In this document: positions 1 through 9,824 of the stretch, piece after piece | Layout: each line of letters starts with the position of its first letter | How positions within the stretch are numbered: the first letter of the stretch is position 1 | Assembly (NCBI RefSeq): GCF_017357385.1 | Contig: NZ_CP071632.1 | Coordinates: 191,501-255,500, forward strand | Length of the DNA: 64,000 bases | Source: Rhizobium sp. NZLR1 | GTDB lineage: Bacteria > Pseudomonadota > Alphaproteobacteria > Rhizobiales > Rhizobiaceae | Direction: 5' to 3' | Translations under genes and position numbers: made by a program | Notes under the pieces: generated by a model | Told to the model about the DNA's origin: nothing | The model's database searches: none | The model's input: the letters and a program-made list of their open reading frames with translations, nothing else

Positions 1-533
1 TCGACGGTCAGGAACTTGTCCTTCTGCAGCATCGTGGTGAAGGGCAGGTCCTCGCGCTCCTTGGCCGTCATGCGGCGCGCCGGCATCGGCGTAAACCAGA
101 CATCGGCATCGAGGCCGATCTGGTGCGAGGCATGACCGTTGAACATCGGCCCGCCGCGCGGCTGCGCAATATCGCCGACGAGGATACCCGGCCAGCCGGC
201 ATATTTGGCCCCGTCCTCAGAAAGACGTTCGAGCAGCGAAATCATCGCCGGATTGCCCCAGCGGCGATTGCGCGAAAGCCGCATCGCCTCCCAGGTCGGC
301 CCGTCGGTCGGCAGCGCCACCGCCCCGGTCATGCAGCCCTTGGCGTAAAAGCCGATCGGCTGCGCCGACCCCTGGGTCGGCATGCTGACGGCGCCGAACT
401 GGCCTTTGGCGCTGCCTGGGCTTGGCGTCTTCTGCTCAGCGCCGACATCGCCGGCGGCAAGGCCTGCGCCGATTGCGCCGGCAAGCGTCAGTTTGCCGAA
501 TCTCCTGAAAGCCTGCGCGAAGCCGAAAGCCAT
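1..533 (-). CDS. mepA: Penicillin-insensitive murein endopeptidase MepA (partial, C-terminus outside window)
   Basis: Read on the minus strand, 177 codons run from an ATG at 533 off the left edge. MepA (peptidase family M74) is a periplasmic zinc enzyme that cuts D-Ala-meso-DAP cross-links in peptidoglycan. The segment MFNGHASHQIGLDADVW, with its zinc-binding His and Asp, is the MepA signature, followed by the typical WFTPMP stretch. The first about 35 residues (MAFGFAQAFRRFGKLTLAG...) look like a signal peptide with an arginine-rich n-region. The C-terminal third with the last zinc ligand lies outside the window. It is divergent from yejA, with 266 bp between the start codons. Identity is confident; substrate details follow the family. 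Confidence 0.85.
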   Translation of the reverse strand, partial: MAFGFAQAFRRFGKLTLAGAIGAGLAAGDVGAEQKTPSPGSAKGQFGAVSMPTQGSAQPIGFYAKGCMTGAVALPTDGPTWEAMRLSRNRRWGNPAMISLLERLSEDGAKYAGWPGILVGDIAQPRGGPMFNGHASHQIGLDADVWFTPMPARRMTAKEREDLPFTTMLQKDKFLTV

Positions 534-799
534 ACTATTTCCTTGAACCGCTGCCGAAGTGATTTGCGTCGAATCTATCGTGAAAAGCGATTTTGGTGAA
601 TCGATGATTTGGCTGGCGGGGATCGCCGCAGGCGGTGACGGATCGCCGCAGCGCTCGCCCGATCCCGCTGACGCTTTCAACCTTGACGCGGCCGAGCCAG
701 GTCAAATTTTCGCGTGCCCGGCAAAAACCAAACTCTCTCCTGTTTTTCGCCGGTATTTTTCGTATTGTCGAACCCATCAATAATCAGGGGAAAGCGTGA

Positions 800-2629
800 A
801 TGGCTCTGTGGTCGAAGATCGGTGTATTTCTATCGCTTGCGGGGGCCTTGGCGCCCATGACGGCAACGGGTCAGGACCAGCCCTTTAAGATCGGCAGCTC
901 CGTCATCAGCGAGATGAAGTACAAGCCGGGCTTTGCGCATTTCGACTATGTCAATCCTGATGCACTGAAAGGCGGAGATCTGCGCCTTTCAGCAAGCGGC
1001 GCCTTCGACACCTTCAACCCTCTGCTGGCAAAAGGCCAAACAGCGATAGGTCTGTCGCTTGCCTACGACACGTTGATGAAGCCGGCAGATGACGAACTCC
1101 TGGTCTCCTACGGTCTGCTTGCCGAGGGGCTATCCTATCCCGTTGACGTCTCCAGCGCGACATTTCGCCTGCGCAAGGAGGCGAAATGGGCAGATGGTCA
1201 GCCGGTAACGCCCGAAGACGTCATCTTCAGCCTGGACAAGACCAAGGAATTGAACCCCCTCGCCGGTAACTATTACCATCACGTCGTCAAGGCGGAAAAG
1301 ACCGGCGATCGGGACGTCACCTTCATCTTCGACGAGAAGAACAACCGCGAACTGCCAAACATTCTTGGCCAGTTGATGATCGTGCCGAAACATTGGTGGG
1401 AGGCGGCCGGACCGGATGGCAAGCCGCGCGACATTACCAAGACGACTCTGGAGCCGGTGATGGGTTCCGGGCCTTACAAGATTGCTTCCTTCTCGCCCGG
1501 CGCCACGATCCGTTATGAACTGCGTGACGACTATTGGGGTAAGGATCTCAATGTGAATGTCGGCCAGAACAATTTCCGCAATGTCATCTACACCTATTTC
1601 GGTGATCGGGATGTCGAGTTCGAAGCCTTTCGCGCCGGCAATAGCGACTATTGGCAGGAGACTACGGCTGCCCGCTGGGCGACGGGATATGATTTTCCTG
1701 CAGTCAAGGAAGGACGCGTCAAAAAAGAGGAGGTTGCAAATCCGCTACGCTCCACCGGCATCCTGCAAGCGCTCGTACCCAACATGCGGCGTGACCTCTT
1801 CAAGGACGAGCGGGTCCGCGAGGCGCTGAACTACGGCCTCGATTTCGAGGAGCTGAACCGCACCGTTGCCTTTAACAGTTACAAGCGCATCGACAGCTAT
1901 TTCTGGAACACCGACCTCGCCTCCTCCGGTCTGCCGCAGGGGCGTGAGCTCGAATTACTGCAAGGCCTGAAAGACAAGATTCCCCCGGAGGTCTTCACAA
2001 CGCCGTACACCAATCCCGTCGGCGGCGATCCGCAGAAGAGCCGCGACAACCTCCGCAAGGCGATTGCTCTTCTGAAAGAAGCCGGTTGGGAGCTAAAGGG
2101 CAATCGCATGGTCAATACCAAGACCGGCCAGCCGATGAGTTTCGAGATACTGTTGTCGAGCGCCATGTTGGAGCGCTGGGCGGTGCCTTATGCCAGCAAT
2201 CTCAAGAAAATCGGCATAGATGCGCGGGTTCGGACAGTCGACGCTTCGCAAGCTGTCAACCGCGAACGCAGCTTTGATTACGATATGATCTGGAATGTCT
2301 GGGCGGAGACGATGAATCCGGGCAATGAGCAAGCCGACTATTGGGGATCCGGCTCGGTCAACCAGCAGGGTTCTCGCAACTACGCCGGCATTGCCAACCC
2401 GGCCGTGGATGAGCTCATTCGCATGATTATCTTCGCGCCGAACCGCGACGAACAGGTCGCTGCGATCAAGGCCATGGACCGGGTCTTGCTTGCAAATCAC
2501 TACGTCATCCCGCTGTTCTACCGTGATACCTACAACATCGCCTATTGGAACACCGTCACGCATCCGGCCGAGTTTCCGGCCTACAGCCTTGGCTTCCCCG
2601 ATGCCTGGTGGTCGACCTCGGCAAAATGA
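800..2629 (+). CDS. yejA: Extracellular solute-binding protein of peptide/microcin C-type ABC importer (YejA)
   Basis: 609 residues; family 5 (DppA/OppA-type) periplasmic binding protein. An N-terminal signal peptide (about residues 1-25, hydrophobic core GVFLSLAGALAPM) precedes the mature protein. The segment FAHFDYVNPDALKGGDLRLS is typical of the YejA branch, which starts by comparing its cargo with HG.A..G.. features. It is the first gene of a yejABEF operon and delivers oligopeptides to YejB/YejE. An AGGGG Shine-Dalgarno lies 9 nt before the ATG. A 150-bp gap separates it from yejB, unusually long for this operon. In enterobacteria Yej imports microcin C; in Sinorhizobium meliloti the transporter affects tolerance of host nodule peptides, so a symbiotic role is possible by inference. 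Confidence 0.9.
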   Translation: MALWSKIGVFLSLAGALAPMTATGQDQPFKIGSSVISEMKYKPGFAHFDYVNPDALKGGDLRLSASGAFDTFNPLLAKGQTAIGLSLAYDTLMKPADDELLVSYGLLAEGLSYPVDVSSATFRLRKEAKWADGQPVTPEDVIFSLDKTKELNPLAGNYYHHVVKAEKTGDRDVTFIFDEKNNRELPNILGQLMIVPKHWWEAAGPDGKPRDITKTTLEPVMGSGPYKIASFSPGATIRYELRDDYWGKDLNVNVGQNNFRNVIYTYFGDRDVEFEAFRAGNSDYWQETTAARWATGYDFPAVKEGRVKKEEVANPLRSTGILQALVPNMRRDLFKDERVREALNYGLDFEELNRTVAFNSYKRIDSYFWNTDLASSGLPQGRELELLQGLKDKIPPEVFTTPYTNPVGGDPQKSRDNLRKAIALLKEAGWELKGNRMVNTKTGQPMSFEILLSSAMLERWAVPYASNLKKIGIDARVRTVDASQAVNRERSFDYDMIWNVWAETMNPGNEQADYWGSGSVNQQGSRNYAGIANPAVDELIRMIIFAPNRDEQVAAIKAMDRVLLANHYVIPLFYRDTYNIAYWNTVTHPAEFPAYSLGFPDAWWSTSAK

Positions 2630-2779
2630 GCGGGCTTGCAATACAGGGGTCCTGGGCTCCAAATGGCACGAGCGAATCACGACACGTCGGCAGGGCCGGC
2701 AACGGAAGGCTGACGGATTGAGCGGCATTGGACTGGACGGCGGGCAGGCAGAAAAATCATTCCCGGAGGCTGAAGGCTG

Positions 2780-3868
2780 ATGGGCGCCTATATCTTTCGC
2801 CGCCTGCTATTGATGATCCCGACCATCATCGGGATCATGGCGATTTCCTTCACCGTCATTCAGTTCGCCCCCGGCGGCCCCGTCGAGCAGGTGATCGCCC
2901 AATTGACCGGTCAGGCCGACAGTGCCGACCAGCGTCTGTCCGGCGGTGGCGATCTTCTCGGCGGCGGCGGTAACGACGAAGGCTCTAAATATCGAGGCGC
3001 CCAGGGCCTCGATCCGGAACTGATCGCCAAGCTCGAAAAGCAGTTCGGCTTCGACAAGCCGCCGTTGACGCGGTTTGGCGAAATGATGTGGAATTACATC
3101 CGCTTCGATTTCGGCGAGAGCTTCTTCCGCAATACCTCCGTGCTCGAACTCGTCAAGGAGAAGCTGCCTGTGTCGATCTCGCTCGGCATCTGGATCCTGA
3201 TCTTCTCCTATGCGATTTCCATCCCGCTCGGCATCCGCAAGGCGATCAAGGATGGATCGACCTTCGATGTCTGGACGTCCGGCGTCATCGTCGTCGGTTA
3301 TGCCGTACCAAGCTTCCTCTTCGGCATTCTGTTGATCGTGCTTTTTGCCGGCGGCTCCTTCTACGACTGGTTTCCGCTGCGCGGCCTGGTCTCCGATAAT
3401 TTCGACCAGCTGGCCTGGTGGCAGAAGCCGCTCGACTATTTCTGGCATCTCACCTTGCCGCTGATCTCGCTTTCGCTGTCGGCCTTCGCCACGACGACGC
3501 TGTTGACCAAGAACTCGTTCATCGAGGAGATCAAGAAGCAATATGTCGTCACTGCCCGCGCCAAGGGCCTGAACCAGCGGCAGGTGCTCTACGGTCATGT
3601 CTTCCGCAACGCCATGCTGATCATCATCGCTGGTTTTCCCGGCGCCTTCATCTCGGCTTTCTTCACCGGCTCGCTGCTGATCGAGAACATCTTCTCGCTG
3701 GATGGCCTCGGCCGTCTCGGCTATCTCTCGGTCATCAATCGGGATTACCCGATCGTCTTTGCCACGCTCTACATCTTCTCGCTGCTCGGCCTCGCGGTCA
3801 GCCTGGTTTCCGACTTGATCTACACCTGGATCGATCCGCGCATCGATTTCGAGCGGAGGGATGTCTGA
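2780..3868 (+). CDS. yejB: ABC transporter permease YejB
   Basis: 362 residues; inner-membrane permease of the DppB/OppB type. The N-terminus (GAYIFRRLLLMIPTIIGIM) is the canonical first transmembrane helix, and the long hydrophilic insert at about residues 38-85 is typical of YejB as opposed to DppB. Further membrane segments are at about 130-150, 170-195, 270-300 and 325-350. The EAA-type cytoplasmic loop (ARAKGLNQRQVLYGHVFRNA, about 260-280) contacts the ATPase YejF. The stop codon overlaps the yejE start (TGATG), so translation is coupled. A GGAGG-like site precedes the ATG. Confidence 0.92.
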   Translation: MGAYIFRRLLLMIPTIIGIMAISFTVIQFAPGGPVEQVIAQLTGQADSADQRLSGGGDLLGGGGNDEGSKYRGAQGLDPELIAKLEKQFGFDKPPLTRFGEMMWNYIRFDFGESFFRNTSVLELVKEKLPVSISLGIWILIFSYAISIPLGIRKAIKDGSTFDVWTSGVIVVGYAVPSFLFGILLIVLFAGGSFYDWFPLRGLVSDNFDQLAWWQKPLDYFWHLTLPLISLSLSAFATTTLLTKNSFIEEIKKQYVVTARAKGLNQRQVLYGHVFRNAMLIIIAGFPGAFISAFFTGSLLIENIFSLDGLGRLGYLSVINRDYPIVFATLYIFSLLGLAVSLVSDLIYTWIDPRIDFERRDV

Positions 3869-5016
3869 TGGACGCCGCCGCAAATCCTGCTGTTGCAGCG
3901 CCCGTCAAGCCGCCGCGCAAGGGCCTGCTGTCGCCGACCAACATCCGTCGCTGGCAGAATTTCCGGGCGAATGGCCGCGGTTACTGGGCGCTGTGGCTGT
4001 TTCTGCTGCTGTTCGTCCTCAGCCTGTTTGCCGAGTTCCTCGCCAACGACCGGCCGATCATCGCCTCCTACAAGGGCGAGATCCTCTTGCCGGTTCTCAT
4101 TGACTATCCCGAGGAGAAGTTCGGCGGCTTCCTCGCCGAGACCGACTACCGTTCCTCGGTGATATCGGATGAGATCAATGCCAATGGCTGGATGATCTGG
4201 CCGCCGATCCGTTATTCCTACCGCTCGGTCAACTCAAACATTCCGCATTCGGCACCGACTGCCCCCTTCTGGCTGATGACCAGGGAGGAGCGCTGCGCCG
4301 GCTATCCGCAGGCCGTGAACGATCCGGATTGCACGCTGGGCAATCTCAACTGGCTCGGCACCGACGACCAGGCCCGCGACGTGCTGGCGCGCGTCATCTA
4401 CGGTTTCCGGATTTCGGTGCTCTTCGGCCTGGTGCTGACCATCTGCTCGGCGATCATCGGCGTGACCGCGGGTGCGGTGCAGGGCTATTTCGGCGGCTGG
4501 ACCGATCTGCTTTTGCAGCGTTTCATTGAAATCTGGTCGTCGATGCCGGTGCTTTACATCCTACTGATCATCGCGGCCCTGCTGCCGCCCGGCTTCTTCG
4601 TGCTGCTCGGCATCATGCTGCTCTTTTCCTGGGTCGGCTTCGTCGGCATCGTGCGAGCCGAATTCCTGCGTGCCCGCAATTTCGAATATGTCCGCGCCGC
4701 CCGCGCGCTCGGCGTCAACAATCGCACCATCATGTGGCGCCACCTGCTGCCGAACGCCATGGTCGCGACGCTGACCTTCCTGCCCTTCATCCTCTCAGGC
4801 TCGATCACCACCCTGACCTCGCTCGACTTCCTCGGCTTCGGCATGCCGCCTGGCTCCCCTTCGCTCGGTGAAATGATCGCTCAGGGCAAAAGCAACCTGC
4901 AGGCGCCGTGGCTCGGGCTGACGGCCTTCTTCGCCATGTCGATCATGCTTTCCCTGCTGATCTTCATCGGCGAAGCAGTGCGCGATGCCTTCGACCCGAG
5001 GAAGACGTTTCAATGA
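3868..5016 (+). CDS. yejE: ABC transporter permease YejE
   Basis: 382 residues; second permease of the Yej importer, DppC/OppC type. A longer open frame exists upstream, but the ATG at 3868 overlaps the yejB stop and has GGAGGG nearby, so it is chosen. Features: a proline-rich cytoplasmic start, a first membrane helix at about 45-65 (WALWLFLLLFVLSLFAEF), a periplasmic insert of about 110 residues, then five helices. The EAA loop (ARALGVNNRTIMWRHLLPNA) is at about 280-300. The stop overlaps the yejF start by 4 nt (ATGA), so the genes are translationally coupled. Confidence 0.92.
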   Translation: MDAAANPAVAAPVKPPRKGLLSPTNIRRWQNFRANGRGYWALWLFLLLFVLSLFAEFLANDRPIIASYKGEILLPVLIDYPEEKFGGFLAETDYRSSVISDEINANGWMIWPPIRYSYRSVNSNIPHSAPTAPFWLMTREERCAGYPQAVNDPDCTLGNLNWLGTDDQARDVLARVIYGFRISVLFGLVLTICSAIIGVTAGAVQGYFGGWTDLLLQRFIEIWSSMPVLYILLIIAALLPPGFFVLLGIMLLFSWVGFVGIVRAEFLRARNFEYVRAARALGVNNRTIMWRHLLPNAMVATLTFLPFILSGSITTLTSLDFLGFGMPPGSPSLGEMIAQGKSNLQAPWLGLTAFFAMSIMLSLLIFIGEAVRDAFDPRKTFQ

Positions 5017-6650
5017 GTGACATGACAGAACCGCTCCTTTCCGTCCGCGATCTCTCTGTTGCCTTTCATCAGGGCGGCGAGACCTCGCTTGCTGTCGATC
5101 ACATCTCCTTCGATATCGCCAAGGGTGAGGTCGTGGCGCTGGTCGGCGAATCCGGTTCCGGCAAGTCGGTCTCGGCCAACTCGATCCTGCGGCTTTTGCC
5201 CTATCCCTCGGCAAGCCATCCCTCCGGCGAGATCCTGTTCAAGGGCAAGAACCTTCTGAAAGCGTCGGAACGGGCGTTGCGCGAAGTGCGCGGCAACGAC
5301 ATCACCATGATCTTCCAGGAGCCGATGACCTCGCTCAATCCGCTTCATTCGATCGAGAAGCAGATCGCCGAGATCCTGGCGCTGCACCAGGGCCTCACCG
5401 GCCAGCCGGCGCGCCAGCGCATACTGGAACTGTTGAACCAGGTCGGCATCCGCGAGCCTGAGAAGCGCTTGAAGGCCTATCCGCACGAGCTCTCCGGCGG
5501 CCAGCGCCAGCGCGTCATGATCGCAATGGCGCTCGCCAACCGGCCGGAATTGCTGATCGCCGACGAGCCGACCACCGCCCTCGATGTCACCGTCCAGGCG
5601 CAAATCCTCGAATTGCTCCGGCAGTTGAAGGCCGTGCACGGCATGTCGATGCTGTTCATCACCCATGACCTCGGCATCGTGCGTAAATTTGCCGATCGCG
5701 TCTGCGTCATGACCAAGGGCAGGATCGTCGAAACCGGAACGGTCGAGGACGTCTTCGCCAATCCGAAGCACGAGTATACCCGCCACCTCCTCGCCTCCGA
5801 ACCACGCGGCGAGCCGCCGCTTGCCGATCCCGCAAAGCCGATGGTGATGGAAGGTTCCGACATTCGCGTCTGGTTCCCGATCAAAGCAGGGCTGATGCGC
5901 CGCGTCGTCGATCACGTGAAGGCGGTCGACGGCATCGATCTTTCGCTGCGTGCCGGGCAGACGCTCGGTGTCGTCGGCGAATCCGGTTCCGGCAAGACCA
6001 CGCTTGGCCTGGCGCTCACCCGGCTGATTTCCTCGCAAGGGCGAATTGCCTTCGTCGGCAAGGATATAGCCGGCTATTCGTTCAGCGAGATGCGGCCGTT
6101 GCGCAACCAGCTGCAGGTGGTTTTCCAGGATCCCTACGGGTCGCTCAGCCCGCGAATGTCGGTCGGCGATATCGTCGCCGAAGGGCTGAAGGTCCATGAG
6201 CGCTCTTTGACATCGGAAGAGCGCGACCAGCGCGTCTGCTGGGCGCTGGAGGAAGTCGGTCTCGATCCCCTGACCCGCTGGCGTTATCCGCACGAATTCT
6301 CCGGCGGTCAGCGCCAGCGCATCGCCATTGCCCGCGCGATGGTGCTGAAACCGCGCTTCGTCATGCTCGACGAGCCAACCTCCGCGCTCGACATGAGCGT
6401 GCAGGCCCAGGTGGTCGATCTCTTGCGCGATCTGCAGAGGAAGCACGATCTCGCCTATCTCTTCATCAGTCATGACCTGAAGGTGGTGAAGGCGCTCGCC
6501 AACGACGTCATCGTCATGCGATTTGGCAAGGTGGTGGAGCAGGGCCCGTCATCGGAAATCTTCCGCGCGCCGAAGGACGAATACACCAGGGCGCTGATGG
6601 CGGCCGCTTTCAACATCGAGGCGGTGCCGACGCCTGCCGTGCAGCAGTAA
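5013..6650 (+). CDS. yejF: ABC transporter ATP-binding protein YejF (fused double ATPase)
   Basis: 545 residues with two complete nucleotide-binding domains, corresponding to DppD and DppF fused, as is normal for YejF. Domain 1: Walker A GESGSGKS at about 47, signature LSGGQRQR and Walker B LLIADEPT. Domain 2: Walker A GESGSGKT at about 325, signature FSGGQRQR and Walker B VMLDEPT. It energises import through YejB/YejE at the cytoplasmic face. The start at 5013 overlaps the yejE stop (ATGA); an in-frame upstream start inside yejE is rejected. The last gene of the operon, it is followed after 2 nt by a dehydrogenase gene that may be cotranscribed. Confidence 0.93.
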   Translation: MSDMTEPLLSVRDLSVAFHQGGETSLAVDHISFDIAKGEVVALVGESGSGKSVSANSILRLLPYPSASHPSGEILFKGKNLLKASERALREVRGNDITMIFQEPMTSLNPLHSIEKQIAEILALHQGLTGQPARQRILELLNQVGIREPEKRLKAYPHELSGGQRQRVMIAMALANRPELLIADEPTTALDVTVQAQILELLRQLKAVHGMSMLFITHDLGIVRKFADRVCVMTKGRIVETGTVEDVFANPKHEYTRHLLASEPRGEPPLADPAKPMVMEGSDIRVWFPIKAGLMRRVVDHVKAVDGIDLSLRAGQTLGVVGESGSGKTTLGLALTRLISSQGRIAFVGKDIAGYSFSEMRPLRNQLQVVFQDPYGSLSPRMSVGDIVAEGLKVHERSLTSEERDQRVCWALEEVGLDPLTRWRYPHEFSGGQRQRIAIARAMVLKPRFVMLDEPTSALDMSVQAQVVDLLRDLQRKHDLAYLFISHDLKVVKALANDVIVMRFGKVVEQGPSSEIFRAPKDEYTRALMAAAFNIEAVPTPAVQQ

Positions 6651-6652
6651 AG

Positions 6653-7615
6653 ATGATCATGCCGACACCTCCCGTTCTCGTCGATATCAAGTTCAATCCC
6701 GAAGGCGTCGCCCGCGTGTTGAAGACGGCCTTTTCCGATCGCGGCAGCATCAATCTCGCCGATGCGGCCGATCGGATGCGCGATCTCCGCGAGGCCGAAT
6801 ATGCGCTGCTCTGGAAGCCGGATGCCGACCTTTTCGCACGGGCGCCAAACCTCAAGGTGATCTTCTCCGGCGGCGCCGGCGTCGACCATATTATCGGCAT
6901 GGACGGTCTGCCGGAGATCCCGATCGTCCGTTTCGTCGATCGCAGCCTGACGACCCGCATGAGCGAATGGGTGGTCATGCAGTGCCTGATGCATCTGCGG
7001 GGGCAATATGCCCATGACAGCCACCAACGGCAGCGCCAATGGGCCAAGCTGATCGCGCCGGAAGCGGCGGAGGTGACGGTCGGCGTCATGGGCCTCGGCA
7101 TTCTCGGGTTGGATGTGGTCGCCAAGCTGAAGGTGATGGGTTTTAACGTCATCGGCTGGTCGCGCACCCGCAAGGAGATCGACGGCGTCGAAACCTTTGA
7201 TGCCGGCGCATTGGACGGGTTCCTCGCAAGGACCGACATCCTTGTCGGCTTGCTGCCGCTCACCGCTGAGACGACGGGGTTTTATGATAGCGGGCTATTC
7301 AAAAAGCTGCGCTGCGACGGCGCGCTCGGGCGCCCGATCCTCATCAATGCCGGCCGCGGCAAGAGCCAGGTCGAAGCCGATATCGTTTCCGCGATCCGCG
7401 ACGGCACCCTCGGCGGCGCTTCGTTGGATGTCTTCGAGGTGGAGCCGCTTGGGCTCGACAACCCGTTGTGGGAACTGGAGAACGTCTTCATCACGCCGCA
7501 CGACGCGGCGGTCTCCGAAGAAAACGCGCTGTTCCGCCATGTCGAGACGCAGATCGCCCGTTTCGAGCGCGGCGAGCCGCTGCAATTCGTGGTCGACCGC
7601 GCCGTCGGCTATTAG
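6653..7615 (+). CDS. D-2-hydroxyacid dehydrogenase (glyoxylate/hydroxypyruvate reductase A-like)
   Basis: 320 residues; NAD(P)-dependent D-isomer 2-hydroxyacid dehydrogenase, cytoplasmic. The Rossmann motif GLGILG is at about residues 146-151. Catalytic residues of the family are visible: Arg in INAGRG (about 237), Glu in DVFEVEPL (about 265) and His in TPHDAA (about 285). The closest named family is GhrA, which reduces glyoxylate and hydroxypyruvate; the true substrate is not shown by sequence. ATGs at 6653 and 6659 are both possible and neither has a strong Shine-Dalgarno; 6653 lies 2 nt after yejF, suggesting read-through from that operon. Confidence 0.82.
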   Translation: MIMPTPPVLVDIKFNPEGVARVLKTAFSDRGSINLADAADRMRDLREAEYALLWKPDADLFARAPNLKVIFSGGAGVDHIIGMDGLPEIPIVRFVDRSLTTRMSEWVVMQCLMHLRGQYAHDSHQRQRQWAKLIAPEAAEVTVGVMGLGILGLDVVAKLKVMGFNVIGWSRTRKEIDGVETFDAGALDGFLARTDILVGLLPLTAETTGFYDSGLFKKLRCDGALGRPILINAGRGKSQVEADIVSAIRDGTLGGASLDVFEVEPLGLDNPLWELENVFITPHDAAVSEENALFRHVETQIARFERGEPLQFVVDRAVGY

Positions 7616-7745
7616 AGCGTCATGCAGAAACCTGTCAGCGCCTAAAATCATCCGGATCTAGGCCCCCGGAACCTTCCAGACGGCCACCCGTTTCCCTGTG
7701 GAATTCTCGGGCCGGATCGGCCCGTCAAGACAGCGGAAGGATACG

Positions 7746-8111
7746 ATGATGGCACATCAGACGGAAACACGCTGGGAAAAGTCTGAGGGCAAGCTTCACG
7801 AGGAAGAGCAGATCCCCCCGGTGAAGGCGAGGCAGGGGCGCACGGGTTATCGCATCCTGCTGGTGCTGCTCGCCGCGCTGGTGTTGGCTTTCGTGGTTTG
7901 GATCCCGGTGGAGATCTGGGGCAAGCGCGAAGCAAACGAGGTGGCGCCGCAGCAGCCCGGCCAGCAGCTGCAGTCGCAGCAGCCTGCCACGGCACCTGCG
8001 CCAACGCTGCAAAACGGCACTGCGGTTCCGACCGAGACGCCAAACACTAAGCCGGCCGCCCCTGGTGTCACGCCTGCAGCGCCGGCCCAACCCGTAGCGC
8101 CGGCCCAATAA
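7746..8111 (+). CDS. Small single-pass membrane protein with Pro/Gln/Ala-rich tail, unknown function
   Basis: 121 residues. A charged cytoplasmic head (residues 1-34) precedes one transmembrane helix at about 36-56 (YRILLVLLAALVLAFVVWIP), then a low-complexity tail rich in Pro, Gln and Ala, with repeats of AAPG, PAQP and APAQ. The tail resembles a periplasmic linker. The start is set by GGAAGG about 7 nt before the ATG at 7746 (a second ATG follows at 7749); an upstream in-frame ATG at 7698 lacks a ribosome site. A hairpin terminator follows at 8133. I do not recognise a named domain; it appears to be a rhizobial conserved hypothetical. Confidence 0.7.
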   Translation: MMAHQTETRWEKSEGKLHEEEQIPPVKARQGRTGYRILLVLLAALVLAFVVWIPVEIWGKREANEVAPQQPGQQLQSQQPATAPAPTLQNGTAVPTETPNTKPAAPGVTPAAPAQPVAPAQ

Positions 8112-8132
8112 GCATTCGGTAAATGACCTCTC

Positions 8133-8175
8133 GCATCCCGCCGCCATTCGCGCCGCGGGATGCTTGTTGTTTTAT
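8133..8175 (+). terminator. Intrinsic terminator after small membrane protein gene
   Basis: A 9-bp perfect stem, GCATCCCGC (8133-8141) with GCGGGATGC (8155-8163), encloses a 13-nt loop and is followed by TTGTTGTTTTAT. It separates the small membrane protein gene from pncB. Confidence 0.75.
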
Positions 8176-8298
8176 CTGGACTTTGTCTGTCGATTTTTCG
8201 ATAAGAAGGCGCACGAGCCGGTTCGTGCGCCGGCCCGGACTTGGCAATAGCCGGGAATTTGGCAGCACCTGACCGGAGTGGACAGGGGCAGGAATTTT

Positions 8299-9603
8299 AT
8301 GGCCAGGACCGATATTGCAAGACGCGTCTACAATCACGCCTGGAAACTCGATCCGATCGTTCGCAGCCTGATCGATACCGACTTCTATAAGCTTCTGATG
8401 CTGCAGATGATCTGGAAGCTTTATCCTGACGTGAACGCGTCTTTTACCCTCATCAATCGGACCAAGCGCGTGCGCCTTGCCGATGAGATCGACGAAGGCG
8501 AATTGCGCGAACAGCTCGATCACGCCCGCACGCTGAAACTCGCCAAGAAGGAGATGATCTGGCTGGCGGGTAACAGTTTCTATGGCCGCGCCCAGATCTT
8601 CGAGCCGGAATTCCTCGCCTGGCTTTCCAACTTTCAGCTGCCCGAATACGAGCTGTCGAAGAAGGACGGTCAATATGTACTGGATTTCCATGGGGCCTGG
8701 AAGGAAACCACCATGTGGGAGATCCCGGCGCTCGCCATCGTCAACGAATTGCGGTCGCGCTCGGCGATGAAGGCGCTCGGTCCCTTCACCCTCGATGTGC
8801 TCTATGCCCGCGCCAAGGCGAGGATGTGGTCGAAGGTCGAACGGCTGAAGGAACTGCCGGGCTTGCGCATTTCCGATTTCGGCACCCGCCGCCGTCACAG
8901 TTTCCTCTGGCAGCGCTGGTGCGTCGAAGCGCTGAAGGAAGGCATCGGCCCGGCCTTTACCGGCACCAGCAACGTGTTGCTGGCGATGGATTCCGATCTC
9001 GAGGCCGTCGGCACCAATGCCCACGAACTGCCGATGGTGGCTGCCGCCCTTGCGCAAACCGATGAGCAGCTGCGCAACGCGCCCTACAAGATCCTGCGCG
9101 ACTGGAACAAGCTCTATGGCGGCAACCTTCTGATCGTCCTGCCGGATGCTTTCGGCACTGCCGCTTTCCTGCGCGACGCGCCGGAATGGGTCGCCGACTG
9201 GACCGGCTTTCGCCCGGACAGTGCCCCGCCGATCGAAGGCGGTGAAAAGATTGTCGACTGGTGGAAGAAAATGGGTCGCGATCCGCGCCAGAAGCTGCTG
9301 ATCTTCTCCGACGGTCTCGATGTCGACGCCATCATCGATACCTACCGGCATTTCGAAGGCCGCGTGCGCATGAGCTTCGGCTGGGGCACGAACCTGACGA
9401 ACGATTTTTCCGGCTGTGCGCCGATCGAAATATCCGGCCTCAACCCGATCTCGGTCGTCTGCAAGGTCAGCGACGCCAACGGCCGTCCGGCGGTCAAGCT
9501 CTCCGACAATCCGCAGAAGGCGACGGGTGACCCCGCAGAGGTCGAGCGCTACCTGAAATTCTTCGGCGCCGAGGACAGGATCGATCAGACCGTTCTGGTG
9601 TAG
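8299..9603 (+). CDS. pncB: Nicotinate phosphoribosyltransferase
   Basis: 434 residues, the usual length for proteobacterial PncB. It converts nicotinate plus PRPP (ATP-assisted) to nicotinate mononucleotide in NAD salvage, in the cytoplasm. Diagnostic segments are [14 protein letters not shown] near the start, FGTRRRHSF in the middle (the conserved catalytic region with phosphorylatable His), and [12 protein letters not shown] near the C-terminus. The ATG at 8299 follows GGCAGGA; a GTG at 8278 would add 7 residues and is less likely. The end overlaps the convergent small gene on the minus strand by 19 bp. Confidence 0.95.
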   Translation: MARTDIARRVYNHAWKLDPIVRSLIDTDFYKLLMLQMIWKLYPDVNASFTLINRTKRVRLADEIDEGELREQLDHARTLKLAKKEMIWLAGNSFYGRAQIFEPEFLAWLSNFQLPEYELSKKDGQYVLDFHGAWKETTMWEIPALAIVNELRSRSAMKALGPFTLDVLYARAKARMWSKVERLKELPGLRISDFGTRRRHSFLWQRWCVEALKEGIGPAFTGTSNVLLAMDSDLEAVGTNAHELPMVAAALAQTDEQLRNAPYKILRDWNKLYGGNLLIVLPDAFGTAAFLRDAPEWVADWTGFRPDSAPPIEGGEKIVDWWKKMGRDPRQKLLIFSDGLDVDAIIDTYRHFEGRVRMSFGWGTNLTNDFSGCAPIEISGLNPISVVCKVSDANGRPAVKLSDNPQKATGDPAEVERYLKFFGAEDRIDQTVLV

Positions 9604-9824
9604 GCGAGCGACAATGCGCCGCCATCCCGTGGCGCATTGCTTTGCCCCGCCATCGCATCCTCGATCGACCAGCCGAAGCGCCAGGCGTCAAACATCGAGT
9701 ACCATTCCTGGAAATCGGTGATCGGCAGAATATCCGGCTTCGACATCGGATTGTCGGCCAAGCTGCGGCCACGCGCACGGTCCCGTACGCCACGCTCCTG
9801 CATCTCAAGCAGAGTCTCGAACAT
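9585..9824 (-). CDS. Small protein with RMF/CrpP-like motif, unknown function
   Basis: 79 residues. The pattern [17 protein letters not shown] ... [11 protein letters not shown] resembles the G-x(n)-GR-x(n)-NP-x(n)-W-x(2)-GW arrangement seen in ribosome modulation factor and CrpP-type small proteins of alphaproteobacteria, but the NP-to-W spacing is longer, so the assignment is tentative. The ATG at 9824 has AAGGGGG just upstream; a GTG at 9830 lies inside that ribosome site. The C-terminal 6 codons overlap the end of pncB on the other strand. It is monocistronic and could be a stationary-phase ribosome-associated protein, by inference only. Confidence 0.6.
   Translation of the reverse strand: MFETLLEMQERGVRDRARGRSLADNPMSKPDILPITDFQEWYSMFDAWRFGWSIEDAMAGQSNAPRDGGALSLAYTRTV

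Noticed and set aside
620..651. Direct repeat GGATCGCCGCAG twice, 20 bp apart, between mepA and yejA
   Set aside because: Only 12 bp of common G+C-rich sequence in a G+C-rich genome; may be chance.
2807..3883. A 358-codon minus-strand frame opposite yejB
   Set aside because: Antisense shadow of a membrane protein gene; the plus strand encodes a clear permease.
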